DNA of 64,000 nucleotides from Leptura quadrifasciata (lineage: Eukaryota; Arthropoda; Insecta; Coleoptera; Cerambycidae), in assembly GCA_963675555.1 (NCBI GenBank), contig OY776674.1, forward strand, positions 128,316,274-128,380,273. Direction: 5' to 3'. Of the stretch, positions 12,107 through 27,100 are shown piece by piece. The notes under the pieces are model-generated. The model searched no databases, was not told the DNA's origin, and saw only the letters and a list, made by a program, of their open reading frames with translations. The position numbers and the translations under genes are program-made. How positions within the stretch are numbered: position 1 is the first letter of the stretch; every line of letters starts with the position of its first letter.

Positions 12107-15100
12107 CTAAAAAACAGAGGAGGTCATTAAATTTTCACTCTGATAGGAAAATGGTCAGAAAGATGCAAATAACAATTTTTGGCAATTGATTGCATCATTC
12201 AAATAATTAATGAAAAGAGAAAAACACAATGGGCCAAGGTTAGAGCCTTGTGGAACTCCCGAAGTAATTTCATACAAGTTAGATTTGAAACAGTTGTATG
12301 TTACGAATTGGAAATGATCTGTCAAGTATGGGTCAGATAGTTTAGTTAAAATTTTGATATCTATACGGTCAAAGGCTTTGGAGAAGTCCGTCATCACACC
12401 CATCTGCCCATGTTGATCCGGTTGATCGACAACCTTAGAGAGAAATTGCGTTTCCGGATATATATCTCTATATTAAATTAGTGTTAGTCGAACGTTTCTC
12501 CATACAGCCGTGTTGGTCAAGAAATGTGATATTTTTAATGGGTTGGTAGATGCGATTATACAACATCTCGAAAACCTCCACGAAGTCACATAATAAAGTG
12601 ATTGGTCTATAGTTCGTTACCTCAGAAGTATCGCCACTTTTCAGAATAATGTTTAGGATACATCTCAAAAGGCCTTGCATAGATTCATTCATTGAATCTG
12701 AGTTCCGAGATATATACCTAACGGTACCCCATTACATTTGTTATATAAAATATATCTTTGTACGCCACTACGTCTATTAAAATTAAAAAATTAAGTACAT
12801 ACAGGCAACGGGTACATGATTCGGCCCGCTTTGAACATGGGTATTTAAAGAGATCGTTCGAGTATTAATCTTCGCTTAAGAGTTATCGATATCATTCAAA
12901 TAACAATCGGTTAATATCATTTAATATCAATATAGATAATTCTTAATATTATAAATAGAAGTAAATTTTTGTTATTACTTACAGGTTCCATATTTCGTAG
13001 ATGATTCATTAATTCGCTCATTCTTTCATCAAATCCATCAGCAAAGCAATTTGGATTTATGGCAATAAAACCTTGACCAAGATTGGCTGGCTTACCCTGA
13101 GTACCCCATCTACGAATATGCGGCCCATATTCAGATCCTGAAATGTGTATTTCAATTAATTAATAACTTGAAAATTATTTGTAATTTTTTTTTAATAAAT
13201 AAAATGATGGAATAATGATAATAATTTAATTTCATCATGTACGTAAAAGCAATTTAAGACAGAGTGGAAAATCAACATATATTTGCATTTGAGTCTTGTA
13301 AGACACGGAGAATAAATTACTGACTTGAAGGAATAGTATTTTTTTTATGAGAAACTAAAGTTTGAAGGTCAAGATATTATAAGTATTACATGTAGTAATT
13401 AAAAGACTTAATACATACAGATTCGGCAAAAGTAGTTTTACGTATACTGAAGTAAACGAATGCTAGAAGGAATACAAAAATTAGGAACAGAAAGTCGGAT
13501 ACACTACTCCTAGCATGCTCCACACTACGTGAAATCTTATTTTTATCTCGTTGTCGTGTATCTAAGCGGGGCATCGGTATTGTCGCTGCAAACTAGGACG
13601 GGCCGGGAGCCCGCGCTAAAAACCAAAAACTCGTTCCTGAAGCTCGAGTATGCACCACAAACTTGTAGAATGCGGTCGCGGTGAGGTGCGAGGTCGAGAA
13701 ACTTTCATTCGTGAGATAATAATATAAGAATCAACTGTCTAGCTTTCCGTAAGCGATGTAAAGTATTGACTAAGTGGTCGGGATGTATCCATCTTTCATT
13801 CTATTAAGTTTTTTCCTCGCTCTCGTTTATTTCAGGATATAAAACTACTTTTGCAGAACCTGTGTATTCTAGGCGATAGTTTCCTAATGCCCAAAATAAT
13901 TTCCCTAAATCTAGACTGGTGACAAGGATTGTGAAGGCTAAAAAAAATATTAACAGGCAAGGACCAGTCGGAAAATTTAGTTTAAGTTTATAATTAAGAG
14001 AAAAAACAAAAATTAAACACGAGATAAAGTGAAATTGTGAAATGGAGGTGCTGTTTAGGGGTTGAATGTGGTATTTTGCGATTTTTAGGGTAACGAGACC
14101 TCCTAGGAGAAAATGTCCTTTATAAAAGTTGCAGATAATAAAAAAATGTAAGACTCTCAAATCAGGCATAACATAACCTGAAATTTTCTGAGAAAATACG
14201 AAAAACCGGTTTTTCTGGTTTTTATTTTTTTCTCTCGTAAAAATAATTCAATTTACATAGAATTATGTGAAAGTATACCTTTTTTGCATTGAATAAGCAT
14301 GATTCTTTTGGAATCTGGGAAAAGTAGTTTCTGAGAGAAAAACCAAAATTTTCTATGCAAAACATTATTGGTGTCTGTTTTGATTTAAATGTTCTACCCG
14401 GGCTCATTGTAACCGTTGAAATATCTAATTTATAGTGGTCTATATATGTGTTGATGGTTATTTTTCATGAAACCGCTTAAAATTGAAAAAAACAAAAAAA
14501 ATACTTTTCGAATCAGTAACTTTTCAATATTTTTCATTATTTTCAATTTTTTTTATGGTTTATGTAAATAATGAACTCAATTTCAATGAATTTGCTTCAA
14601 TGTAGTATTACTAAAATTGAATGAGTTTAAATGAAGAAAGTAGGGGAAATCATTCTGAAACTGAAGTTTCTCATGGCAACCACCGTACCGTACTGAAAGT
14701 CGTAAACTAGAGTTAAGGCTCACTGACTCAGTGTGTATTTTTATTAATGTATAATTTACTATTTTTTCACTAAATAAATGGTATAAAGATGAGTAACCTG
14801 TTTTAGGTATATTTGAATAAATAATTATTAAGTAAAACAATCGGTTTATTAATATTTTGATTGATTTTGACTCGCTTCTTCTTCCGAAAAATATTCTTTT
14901 GTTGTTTTTTAATAAAAATAAAAAATTTAGGAAAAATTTTAAAATTCATTAGAATTTCAGCAGTTTTCATGACAATTACTGCTTAAATTGGTACATTTTA
15001 AGTCGTGTTTTCGGCAGCCACATCTTTGTTTATTACAACCACTTTCACAGTTACAGCTAATACTTTTTAATAATTTTTCGGGAATTAAGTCTGGGATAAA

Positions 15101-18100
15101 TTTGGGCACGAGTCTACCTAGATGTTCGTTCCAGCCCTATTGCTTAGCTTTTTTGTTATCGAGTTCGTTGCCCAAATAACCAAGCCAAGTTTGCAATTGG
15201 TAATAAACTCTATAAGAGTTGTGCAGCTGCTCCTTCGATTGGGGGAAGTTTTTCCAATTTCAATGTAGATTTGTTAATTGCCAGTTGGTAATGCTTAAAT
15301 CTTAATTACATATCCATTTTTTTTACTTTTGTAAATACCAACTACAAGTTGAGATCCATTTTTTGCAATGGTTACTTGGTCTGCAAAAAAATACTAGCTA
15401 GGCTTGATAAATTTTTGATACTCAATAATGATCTTACTATTGTTTTTTTCGTTTTCCAGCAAAACTGGAAGTTGTATCGCAACTCGAGAAAAAGTCAAGA
15501 AATACCATTTTATTTACGTACGATTCCTGCTTGGAACAATTAGGTGTATAAAATGAATCCTTTTCATTGCTTGAGCCTAGTTTGTGGAAAAAAATGCCGA
15601 GACGTTGATGCAGAAGTACTAGTAAATCAATATCTCGACCCACGATGACGACAGTTTTATCATCGTGTTTTGCTAGTTCAATTGCAGTATTTATAATTAA
15701 TGCATCGGCGTCTTCGGGAGCTTGCTTGCACAAAAATTCTTCTGAATGTAGTTTATCTGATATAGTTTGCTTTAATTGTTTTTGTTACTTTGATTGGATA
15801 AAAATTTCTCTTGCGAAAACGGTATTTTACTTAAATCTTGATATTCAAATCTTTGTGTGTTTGCAGATTTCTTACGACATGACGTGAACGTTCGGCTTGT
15901 TTCGTGCCCATCGAAGTGGATGCTGTAAGTATTAGGCCGCAGCTGACGTACGCCTCGGTAGCGTGGGGCTACCAGGCAAAGTCCTACATGAAGAGAATCC
16001 AGGCAGTGGAAAACATCGCCCTCAGGACGGCAGTCGACGCCTCATGGTACGTGAGAAACGCAGATATCGTCAGAGACCTGGAGTACACCACGGTCACTGA
16101 AGTCATCCGGGAACGAGCGAAGAAGCTGTACGCCCAAGCCGAGGAGCATGGGAACCCGCTGATCAGACAGGCCACTGATTACGACCCTGCCGACGCCCCG
16201 AGGCACAAACGGCCGAGGGTACAGCTTCTGGACAACGGGTGAGTATAATTTATATTTCCCGCTAACCGATCTGTTTCAGATACCCCAGGACGGACCACCA
16301 CTACCAGAGACATGACGTTTTTCTACCCTAACCCAACCTCCTTGCGGGCGTCGGACAACATACCGTCCAACGCCCGTTGTCCTCCTGCTCCGTGGAGTCC
16401 AAAAGCACTTAGGGTCTCCACACTCCCGAGCTACACAGCTCATATCCTTACCTTTCCGATGATCCGGGGTAGGACACACCTTTACTGTGTCCTACGTACC
16501 GGCAGTCAATCCCAGCCAAAACTTCCTAAAACCCAACTAGACCGATGACTACCCACGGGGGTGACAAGCTGGCGAAGAAAGAAAATATCAAGACAAGAAG
16601 AGCGCCAGAAGAGACCTCTGCCAGCGAGGTTGAAGAGCCAGGACCAGGGGAGGTCCGCAGAAAATACCACGACACATCTCGCATTTGCGAGCTGGGTCTG
16701 GTAGAAGTAAGCGGGCCCACCTATCACGAAGGCCGGTCCAGGTCTACAGAGATAATCTAGGAGCAAAGAGTAGTAGTCTTACTCGGCCCTAGTTATCGAG
16801 ACCGTCATCAAGCCAATGGATATTGGCGCGCTGTAAGTATTGTAGTTAAAGCTTTACTTACTTTGGAATATCCATCGTATACTATAAAAACTATTTTTCT
16901 TCAATAGTATCGTTCTTTTGCTAAATAATTTTGTGTAGTAAGAACCCACCGTCAACGACATGTAAAATATTGTTGCAGGCCGGCAAAGCATCAATACTTG
17001 TAAATTCACCGTAAAGTTCAGTTTTTGTATTTTTTCTGAGCCCATTTTTCTACCACGTTTATATGCATAACCTAAAAGACTTTTTATTGATTTGTTATTT
17101 ATTTGAAAGTTTCAGGATGGTTTCCGCCACTTTCTCCTATTAAATTCATTCAACTTTAGTAAAATTACATTGAAGTAAATTCTGTCATTGAAATTTAATC
17201 CATTACTTACATAATAAAAAAAATTAAAATAATAAATAATATTGAAAAATTCGCGATTGGAAGTAATTTTTTTGATTTTTCTCAATTTTAAGCGGTTTCA
17301 TGAAAAATAAACCATCAACATTATAGACCATTTTAAAGTAGACATTTTTCAATGGTTACAATGAAAAAATTGAAATGGAAAAAAAACCACCAATAATTGT
17401 TTTTTTTTTTTCGAAAAATGTAAAGATCTCGGAAACTACTTGTTCTCCAGGTTTCAAAAAAATCATCGTTATTCAATGCAAAAAAAGTATACTTTCGCAG
17501 AATTTCATGTAAATATTTACGAGGGAAAAAAAAATAAAAAACTGAAAAACCGGGTTTCCGCCGTTTTCTCAACAAATTTGAAGTTATGCTTAAAAAATGC
17601 TTCATTTAAAAGTTTAGATTTTTTTACTTATCTACGACTCTTGTAAATAACATTTTCCGCTATTAGATCACGTTTCGCCAAAAATGGCAAAAAGCTACTT
17701 TAAACCCCGAAACAGCACCCCCCTTTCACAATTTCTCTTTATCTCGTGTTTAAATATTGTTATTTCTCTTAATTAAATTTTTCGGCTGGTCTCTGCCTAA
17801 TAATTAAAAAAAAGGTATTGGCGCCAGCCTAATCATATAGAAGCATAAATAAAAAAATAAAATAAAATTCTTAAAACTAATTGGTGTCAATATATATTTT
17901 TATCAAAAAGTTATTGCAGTTTCCAGTAAAATATGAATACTTTTATTCTTGTTTCAAGTACCGCTGGTCAACTGGCTCTACCCACTCAGCTATCACATCT
18001 TCAATTTGGTAAAAAACAAAATGGATTACTACAAACGTCGGCGTGGATTGCTTCTGTTGTTGATTTCATCATTACTATATTCAAGAGACGCAAAAGGTTT

Positions 18101-21100
18101 AATGCTTTACTTACCTGATAATAATCCGCAAAATACTTCCACAAGTATCCCCAATCCATAACCCTTATAACCTGAAGTTATTTCTGAACCTCCTACCGGC
18201 ATTAGTTTAGTTGCATTGTAAGCAATTTCAGCATTTGTTTCGACCTTGCCTTCGTTGTTCATCGCCCATCCTTCTGGAATTGGTATATTTTTTCTTCGTG
18301 CAAGTTCTATCTGATCAAGAATAAGTCTTAAAATATGTTTAATTAATAATCCGGTTAAAATTTGAAATTACCACTACAAGAATGCGGAAAATAGTTGATT
18401 ATTTGTTATAAGCTATGCTAAAACTAGTACCGTCAGATTGCCATGATTTTCTTAAAAAAAGCAATGTATAACATACATTCGTAAAGAGTTATTATTGAAC
18501 CTCGTGAGATCTGTTGAATTTGCTTACTCCTCGTTCAACAAAATTCACACTTGTGTCAAAAATACTACTTCATGCACTTGTGGCATAAATAGCTATTTTA
18601 ATGATGTAAGCCTCATTTATCTAACGCTGTATTCCTACAATTGTAATACTACAATTGCTCTACTAATTTATATTTTCATGAATTGTCCAATAATTATTCT
18701 ATATGCAGTTATTTAGCGCCAAAAAAATAAAATTTACCTTCCCAACAGCGACAGAAGTTGTGGCCATGTCCAGGACGAAGCTATCTCCATTCAATGCTGG
18801 AGCTCCAAGGGAGAGGGGGTTCGTTCCCAATGCAGCCTATAATTTGAAATATTCAGTAAGTCATGGTAATAAGTATATCTAAGGTGAGAGTGCTGAATAA
18901 AGAGCACGCGTTGGCAAAATATAAGTTAAGAGCTATGTTTTGATAAGAGCAAAATTAGTGACCACGAAACTTTAGTATTAGTACCTATGGGTTAACCTCG
19001 CTAGGACAGTTGGAAACTATCGCAATTCAAATGATCAGATTTTAAATAAAAAATACGTTTTGGGACTTGCTGTATAAGAAAAATTGGTTTCAGAAACATG
19101 TGTATCAAGAAATCCGGTCGGGTTTCGCAGCTAATTTTCTCTCTCTGTCATGTGAAAGCGAAGGGATTCATATACAACAAGATAGTGCTTTAGCTAGTCT
19201 ACAATTCAAGTCATGAATGTTGTCATTCACGTCATCATTTTTTAATTTCCGAATCTAATCATCTCAAGGTCACACAGTATGGCACGCATAGGCGTATCAA
19301 CGTTTTCAAAAGACAAGTATTTTGTAATGAAAATATTTGGAGAATAATGGCATGCGATACAATGAATTTTAAGATCCGTTGCTGCATTTAATTTTACAAT
19401 TCACCTCATGGATGTCTTGTAAAGGTAAAAGGGAACATCTCTTACGTTTTACGATTAAAGCACTCATTTAATTTCACCACCATGTCTATGGCTACTGCAT
19501 TTAGTATTTTATCGACCGCACGCAACTGAGTTGACAGAGAACTGACAGAATGCTCAACGTTGATTGGGGCTACAACTAACGCTTGTAATATTCATTTGTA
19601 AAACGCATCGTTAGGGTGGGAAGTTCTGTCGTAGCCTCAGCAGACGCGACTTTCTGTTATTTACATCTTATGCGCTTTGTATTTGTAAAGTTAGAAAAAT
19701 CGCATACCGTTGTTAAGTGCATAAATTGATGACGTTAATGACAACATTCGTGATATCAACTATACCTCTAAGCACAATAATAATGAATATTTTGTAATTT
19801 TTCGATGAAATTAGAGGAGATATAGTTCATAAGCAACGAAAAACTTAATTGCTTAGCTGTCTGTTACTAATATCAGAAAAGTGCTGTTCATTAATTTTTT
19901 TATGCTTTGAGGAAGATAAAATTATAAGGGGAGACGTTTAGGTTTGATTTATGTTGGTGTTTGATATCGACTTATTTCTAGGCTATATTGTCTTAAGAGC
20001 GATGATAATCAAGTCATAATTATATCCCGAAGGTATGTTACTTTGGTACTTAAACCAACACATGTGAGGATATTATAGATAAAATTATAAGGATTTACTT
20101 TGTCACGAGATAAATAATAATAAATAAATAACACCACAGAAATTAGACAACCCACAATTCCAGAAGCCAGGGCTTGTGCGGAAGGGGGTTACACATTGAA
20201 AAAACGCGGACATACAACCATTTCCTCCGACAGTGCCAGTACCGGAGCCAGGATTCGAACCCGGTGGTGCAATGTCCGTGTGAGATTAATCGCGATTGCC
20301 ACCTCGCGCCTTAACCCACTCGGCTATCGACCAGACAACATGCGATAAGTTCATCCTGAAGATATATAGCTTTAGTTCTTATTTGACTTGGATGTCCTGG
20401 AACCTAATTTGGACATCCTCAAGATTTCCGTAGTGGGACATTTTGGAAAAATAAGAAAATGTATGTTGTTAGCACGTCCATATTAGATGTGGCAGTTTTA
20501 TTTTTCTAAGTTTTAAAAATTAATACATTTACATCCAAATCGACTATTAATTTCATGAAATAAGCATCTCATAGCAAATGTAAAATTCCCTATATTAATA
20601 CCATGCAATTATTTTGAATTTTTCGTACTTCTATCAATTTGTCAGATGTGTTTACCGATGAGGGAGGGTTGCCATTCTCGTTCTCAGCAGCTGACGATAA
20701 TGGCAAATAATGTATATATCTGTCAAACGTTTGGAGATTAAGGGTTTATGTTCGGTCGATTTTATGTTCGATAAAGTAATGTTTTTATTACAATTATTTA
20801 GTATTTCCTTCTATTCATAAAAAGAACTATAATGCTTCATTATTATTCGGTTCCACTTTATTCATCAACAAACGTGCATGGCTTATAAGTTTCCTTGTAA
20901 TACAGTTAAAGTAGTTAATAGTGGAGAGTTGCCTAAATTGAACCCTGTCCTTATGGACCAGTCCATTATTTCCTTTGTAAGTATAAAAAGCTCCCATCTA
21001 GTGTTGAAATTTACAAGCTTGCGGTCGATAAAGAAGGAATCCCAAGATAAAGAAGGAATCTCAAGTGTCACCCATTTTAGAACTTGCATAGAGTTCGTTG

Positions 21101-24100
21101 GCATTTCCAGCTATATTTTGGAGCAATTGCTAAGAACATATCCTTTTCAACTTTAAAGGTAGGCTTTTTACCTTTTTTATCATGTATTTACAGTTTATTT
21201 GCAACAATTTGAGACAGACTAAGGAATGATATTTAAAAACATTTTTTGTTGAGGTTAGATTTTAGTGACATGCATGTAGTTTCCTAAAATGAACCAAAAC
21301 AAGTTGCCTAAATTGGACTAGTCTAATTTAGGAAACAACCTGCTTCCCTATCTTGTTATCAGTGTTCTTTTTTAGATTCAAATGTCCAAGAGGGGAAAAT
21401 ATGGCAAGTGATTTCAGGCGGATTTAAATTTGATTTTGGAAGCTTACAGAAACGAAGAGGTGAGTACGGTTCTAAAAGATAGCTGCGGAAAATTGTCTCC
21501 AGGAAAGGAAAAGGCAAGTGGGTAGAATTACTAGCGGAGAACGAGGAGTTAATATCAATGCAGTATGTTGTTTAAACGCTGCCGGACTATATGTACCATC
21601 TGTGATCATTTTTAAAAGAAAACGTCATGCACAGGAATTAGCAATCGGGGCCCTATTAGCTGATCCGGCCGAGATTTCCGATTCAGGATACATTAACTCT
21701 GATCTTTTATTAAAATGGTTGCAGCACTTTAAAAATGTAGTTCAACCCAGACCGGATAGGTGATTTTATTGCTAGACGAACATTCGAGTCACTAAGAAAT
21801 TTAGAAGCCCTCATTTATTCGAGAGAGCATCGTATTCATCTTCTTTAACTTCTTGGCTACACACCCATAGACTCCAACCATTGAACGTCGGTGTTTTAAG
21901 CCGCTTCAGAGTTATGTACAAGCATAAGAAAAGTGGTTACGGACGAAGGAAAATGTTGTAATCAAACTTCTCAATACATTCTGGTCTCGTTTATTTCAGA
22001 ACTTTATGGAACAGCAGCTACTGTGAAGACCGCTGCAAGTGCTTTTCGTGGTTCAGGTATTTGGCAGGTTAATCGCAATCGCTTCAAAGACCATCATTTC
22101 GCAACATCTGAGGCACTTCGTCCAAATGACGTGCAATTACAACATGTAAACAGCATATGGAAGTTGATAATCCAGCAATTGAAGCAGAAGTCATCGTAAC
22201 TCATCCACATGAAGAGCAGTCCGTTAAGTGGAGGCTCCTCTTGTTCATCATCAACTGCAAATGCCCTAAAGCAACAAACTGCAGTCAACCTTAGTTCATT
22301 AGCTATTTCTCGACGAGTAAATATTATGTCAACGCCAACAACTCCCTCTTGTTCAAAAACAAACTCATCTTGACATAATTCTAAAGAAAGAACGAACAGC
22401 ACAGATCGCAGTGGAATTAACAAGCAGCCCTTATAAGAATGAACTGGAAGAAATAGAAAATAGCTGAAGAGAGGCAGAAAAAAGCTGTAGAAAGGAACGA
22501 AGCAAAAAGTAAAGGAAAGGAATCAAAAGTAATAGGTTCTAAAAAAACAAACAGTCTCAAAAAACGGAGGAAGACACATGTAGTAGAGCCACAAAATTCA
22601 GAGGCATCTGAGAATGAAGACAACATAGAGTGTTTGCATTGTGGAGACATTTACCTGTGCTTCAGAAAAAGGGGAAGGATGGGCAGACAATAATAAGGCA
22701 GGTTATTACCAGTTTGTGCTTTAAAATTGGCCTTGTCTTTAGCGATGTTATCGTTTCTGAGTAATGGGTGATTGGTAACACGTGTAAATTTGATTTGCCG
22801 GTTATTTTCACCATGACGAAGGTACTAAAAGTTTGAGATAACTTTTATGATCAATTGTAATGAGGATAATTGGCATGTTCAATGTTATCAGTTTTTACAA
22901 TACAATCATTTTCGCATAAAAGATTCATTATTAACTATAAACTTATAAGATACTATATATGTAGTATACTATAAATACTGTAATGTCTTCGATAATGTCT
23001 TATATTTAAAGCTACTCAACATTTTAAACAAAATTTGTAACTTCTCTAATATGACTTTCTATTTCCGCGTCAGACCTGTTACTTACCTCTTTTGCCCTAG
23101 TTGGTGCCATAAAAGGTGAGGTATTTGTAAAACTCATTCCTATAAAACCTTTTCCAATGGCTTGAAGAGCATACATCCCAGCTATTCCATAATGGTTAGA
23201 ACCTAAAATGTAATCATTTATAAAATTGGATATATTGGTTTTGCAATTAATCTCCTACAACATGATTATAGACAGACTAGTCAAAAAATATCTTTAAAAA
23301 TAATTTTTTTCTACAGTAATATCTTAGTTCTTCCATATTTATTAAACCAGTGCTACACAATGCGCCAAACATTGACTACAATGTTCGAACCAAACGAGTC
23401 AATGGAGTTCAACAATTGGTAGGGCAAATGTTTCTGCAACACGCCGGCGCCGTGGTGAATGTATGATCTGATACATTTGAAAATTTTTTGGTACAAATGT
23501 TTATCTAATACTTTATTTAAAAATCCATACATTTGCCTTATTTAAAATTTTAGCCATATCCGACGTGTACACTTTAGATACAGCGGTTTGGTGAATACCA
23601 ATTTCTTCACCAACCGCATTGTGGAAGCTTGGATCAGACACGATACGAAGAAAAATTTTAATTTTTTCTGCGGATGATAAAACACCACCGTGTTTTTCGC
23701 AAATACGTTCGGGAAAATAGTTTGCTAGCCACTCAACGTTCTCACGATAAAATCGATACAATTTTTTATAATCGTCTTCTGTACATTCCTTGCACGTTTT
23801 ATATATTTTTTCTTTACGAACATGTAGAAACTGTGCCATTTTACAATATGAGTAATTCATCAAATAAAATTACAACCGCTTTAACGATTGTCAGGCTGGA
23901 GTCGAGTAACCTTAAACATTTATAAGTAATTACTTAGGCAGCAAAAGCAATTGCTACTGTTATTCATTCAATTTTGAGCAAATGCTAACTTTCTTAAGCA
24001 AAACCTTTTACTTTAAGCATTTTCTTGGGTGTGTAGCAATTGCTACAGGTTCAAGCAATTGCTTGTTACTATATTCATTAGAACTCAAGTAATTGCTAGC

Positions 24101-27100
24101 GAATTATAAGAAAAGGCAATGTAAGGCACTAAAGTGAGATTATATCTTATTTGCTTTCCCTCCAAGTAACTAACTTGAACTGTTACGTAACGTGCAGACG
24201 CCCTATTTGGGAGAACTTCTCCGATTTATCCCAAGACAATACTATTCATCGATTTCGAGACCCTGGTAATTTAATTGCTTCTGCTGTGATATTGTTAACA
24301 CCAGCCGATTTACCAGTTTTAGTTCTTATATGGCTGCTTCCACTTTTGACCTCAATATAGTAGGCGCGCGCCCATAGTCATGGTACCAATCATTTTGGAA
24401 AGGTTCTATAGGGAACAAACTTCAATCTTTCGACTCATGTCAGTTGTAACAATAACGATGGAGTTCTTAATTTGTCATTATGAGCCTTTCTCTCTAATTC
24501 TTCCGATTTTATTCAAATTTACTAGCTCATAAAGGATCAGCTTCTATTATACACTCGCATGCAAAAAAACGCAACAAGTTAATATTTGGTAAAATTTGAG
24601 GTCTTATAATTTTTTTATTTTTAGTTCAATTTTGATAAATTTTTAGCAAACTGTAGATGATATGACTAATTTCAACTTGCATATCCAGTCTTATGTTAAA
24701 TGCTGGTGTATTAGTCATTATACAGGGTTAATTAAAAGTTCGTTGTATAACCCTAACTTTAAAACATCCTGTGGAACAATTTGGTTGCCAAATTCTTACA
24801 AAATACCAATTTTTGTTAAGAATCATTCCTATTCTACATTTCGTTTTTTGGTTCATGTCTTTAGGTGCACTGGTTCATTTTTAAAAGCGAAATGAACTTG
24901 CCACCAACAGTTTACTTTGAGAAATGTTATTTTTTGACGATCCGGCTTTGCTCGTTGTTGCACTATTGTCATATTGACAGTAGTTTTTGTTACGCAAGAC
25001 CTGTTATACTGCTACTATGGTTTTAAGTGCGGAAAATTGCGCAAAAGCTGTTGCTCTTGTTGAAGATGGACGTAATTATGAATATGTTGCAAGAACCCTT
25101 CATGTTCATCGCTCTACCATCAAAAGAGTAGTCGAACGTTTTAGACAAACTGGCAGAAATAAACGTAGGGCAGGTTATGGCAGAAAACGAAAAACTACTG
25201 CTATGGATGACAAATTTCTTCACATTAAAACTTTGCGGGATCGTTATTTAACATCAGTGCAGACAAGAAATCAACTCCAAGAGGTCCGAGGTACTAATGT
25301 TAGTGTGTGGACAGTTCGCCGAAGATTGAAGGAGTTTGGTTTGAAAGCTTTCAGACCAGCAACTGGACCTAAAATGCTTCCTCGTCACCGAGTAGCTAGA
25401 CTGCAATTTGCCACTGAACATTTACCTTGGAACTTAGGGCAATGGAACAATGTTCTTTTTACTGACGAATCCAGATTCTGCTTACATTCTCCAGATGGAC
25501 GGAAAAGAGTATGGAGAAGGGCCGGAGAAAGATTTGCAAAGTGCACGTTCAGTCCACGTCTAAGCTATGGAGGAGGTTCGGTAATGGTGTGGGCAGGAAT
25601 CACCCGGGAGGCCTGCAACGATTTGGTGGTCATCGATGGATCCTTGACGGCCCACCTATATATTGAGGAGATATTAAGCAATTACGTTGTACCTTTTACT
25701 GGATTTATCGGCGATGGCTTTATCCTAATGCAGGATAATGCGCGGCCACATTCAGCATTGCGTGTTACACAATACCTCGCGGAAGTTGGTATTAACAAAA
25801 TGAACTAGCCAGCATGTTTGCCCGATCTTAACCCCATAGAGCATGTGTGGGACATGCTTGGTAGGCGGATCAGAGATCGCGAAGTAGCTTCGGCTACGGT
25901 AAATGAGCTTCGTTTAGCCCTTCAGGAGGAATGGCAAAATATACCTCAAGATACTATTCGTAACCTTATTGACAGTATGGACCGACGTATGCAGGCAGTT
26001 ATAAGGGTTAGAGGTGATAATACAAAATATTAAGTTAAATTTGTTGTAAAAAGTACGTTTCTTTAGGTTAATTAAGTTACAGTTGAATTGTTTTGATTTT
26101 GAAGTTGAATTGTTTGCATAAATAAATTTTCTTATTTTTCTGTCTTTTTATGTAAGTTGTAATAACTAAACAATATATTGTTGCCATTTCATTACTAGAC
26201 TCATAAACTAAGCTGTCAAACTGACGTTAGAGCAACAACGAGCAAAGCCGTCTCGTCATAAAGTAAACTGTTGTTGACAAGTTCATTTCGCTCTTAAAAA
26301 TGAACCAGTGCACCTAAAGACATGAACCAAAAAAAAAGTGTAGAAAAGAAACAGCTCTTAACAAAAATTGGTATTTTGAAAGAATTTGACTACGAAATTA
26401 TTCCACAGGGTATTTTAAATTTAAGGTTATAAAACGAACTTTTAATTAACCCTGTATAATGACTAATACGCCAGCATTTAACAAAAGACTGGATATGCAA
26501 GTTGAAATTAGTCCTTTCATCTACAGTTTGTCAAAAATTTAAGAAAATTGAACTAAAAATAAAAAAATTATAAGACCTCAAATCTTACCAAATATTAACT
26601 TGTTGCGTTTTTTTTTGCATGTGAGTGTATAAACATTTAAAAAGGTTGTTTTTAAAAAGAAGCCCCAGCATAACATTATTCCTTTCAGCAAATAATAACA
26701 AAAACTTGTCCCATAGATAGATACGAAATATCGAAATCCGCAACGTATCGTGGACAAAAATGTACTAAGTACTAGTGTAAGTTTGAGCACTTCCTTTATC
26801 TAAAGTATAAATTTTGGAAAACCTTATCCTTTTCAAAATTGTCTATTAGTAATTTTGATTTGCCTTGAGCGAAGTTTTATTCATTTTGCCGTAGCTTTTT
26901 TTAACCGAAAATGATGAGTAACTGAATAACCCTACATTATAAGCCACTACTTAAAATTTCTTTGTAGGCCGAATATGCTAACTTTTAATCATCTCTATAT
27001 AATTGTCGAAGTTGAGGTCAAACGGAAGATGATGGGCCTACGTCTGACTTCTCATAAAACAATCACGCTTTCAACATTAAGACTTCACAGATTTTCGCTT

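Larger units (their letters stand above)
13914..17829. mobile_element. Long-TIR element B (3.9 kb), relative of element A
   Basis: It starts GACTGGTGACAA after TA and ends ATTGGCGCCAGCC before TA, with inverted arms of roughly 600-700 bp. The arms share recognisable sequence with those of element A, for example the stretch around AAGTTGCAGATAATAAAAAA, at about 70 percent by eye. The middle holds a decayed minus-strand PIN-CXC gene, and a LINE fragment (15934-16829) has inserted into it. The element lies in intron 6 of the Ldh2-like gene, 50 bp from a separate MITE. Confidence 0.7.

Noticed and set aside
16239..16279. A GT...TTTCAG stretch right after the LINE RT ORF that could be read as an intron
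   Set aside because: At 41 nt it is shorter than normal insect introns, and it lies in the 3' part of a retrotransposed LINE fragment.
16506..16766. ORFs on both strands in the GC-rich 3' part of the LINE fragment
   Set aside because: Low-complexity, mutually overlapping and without known motifs; described only as part of the LINE.
20220..20345. A possible functional tRNA-Ser/Leu gene on the minus strand
   Set aside because: The A and B boxes fit, but acceptor and anticodon stems do not pair well, and a SINE-type tail follows.
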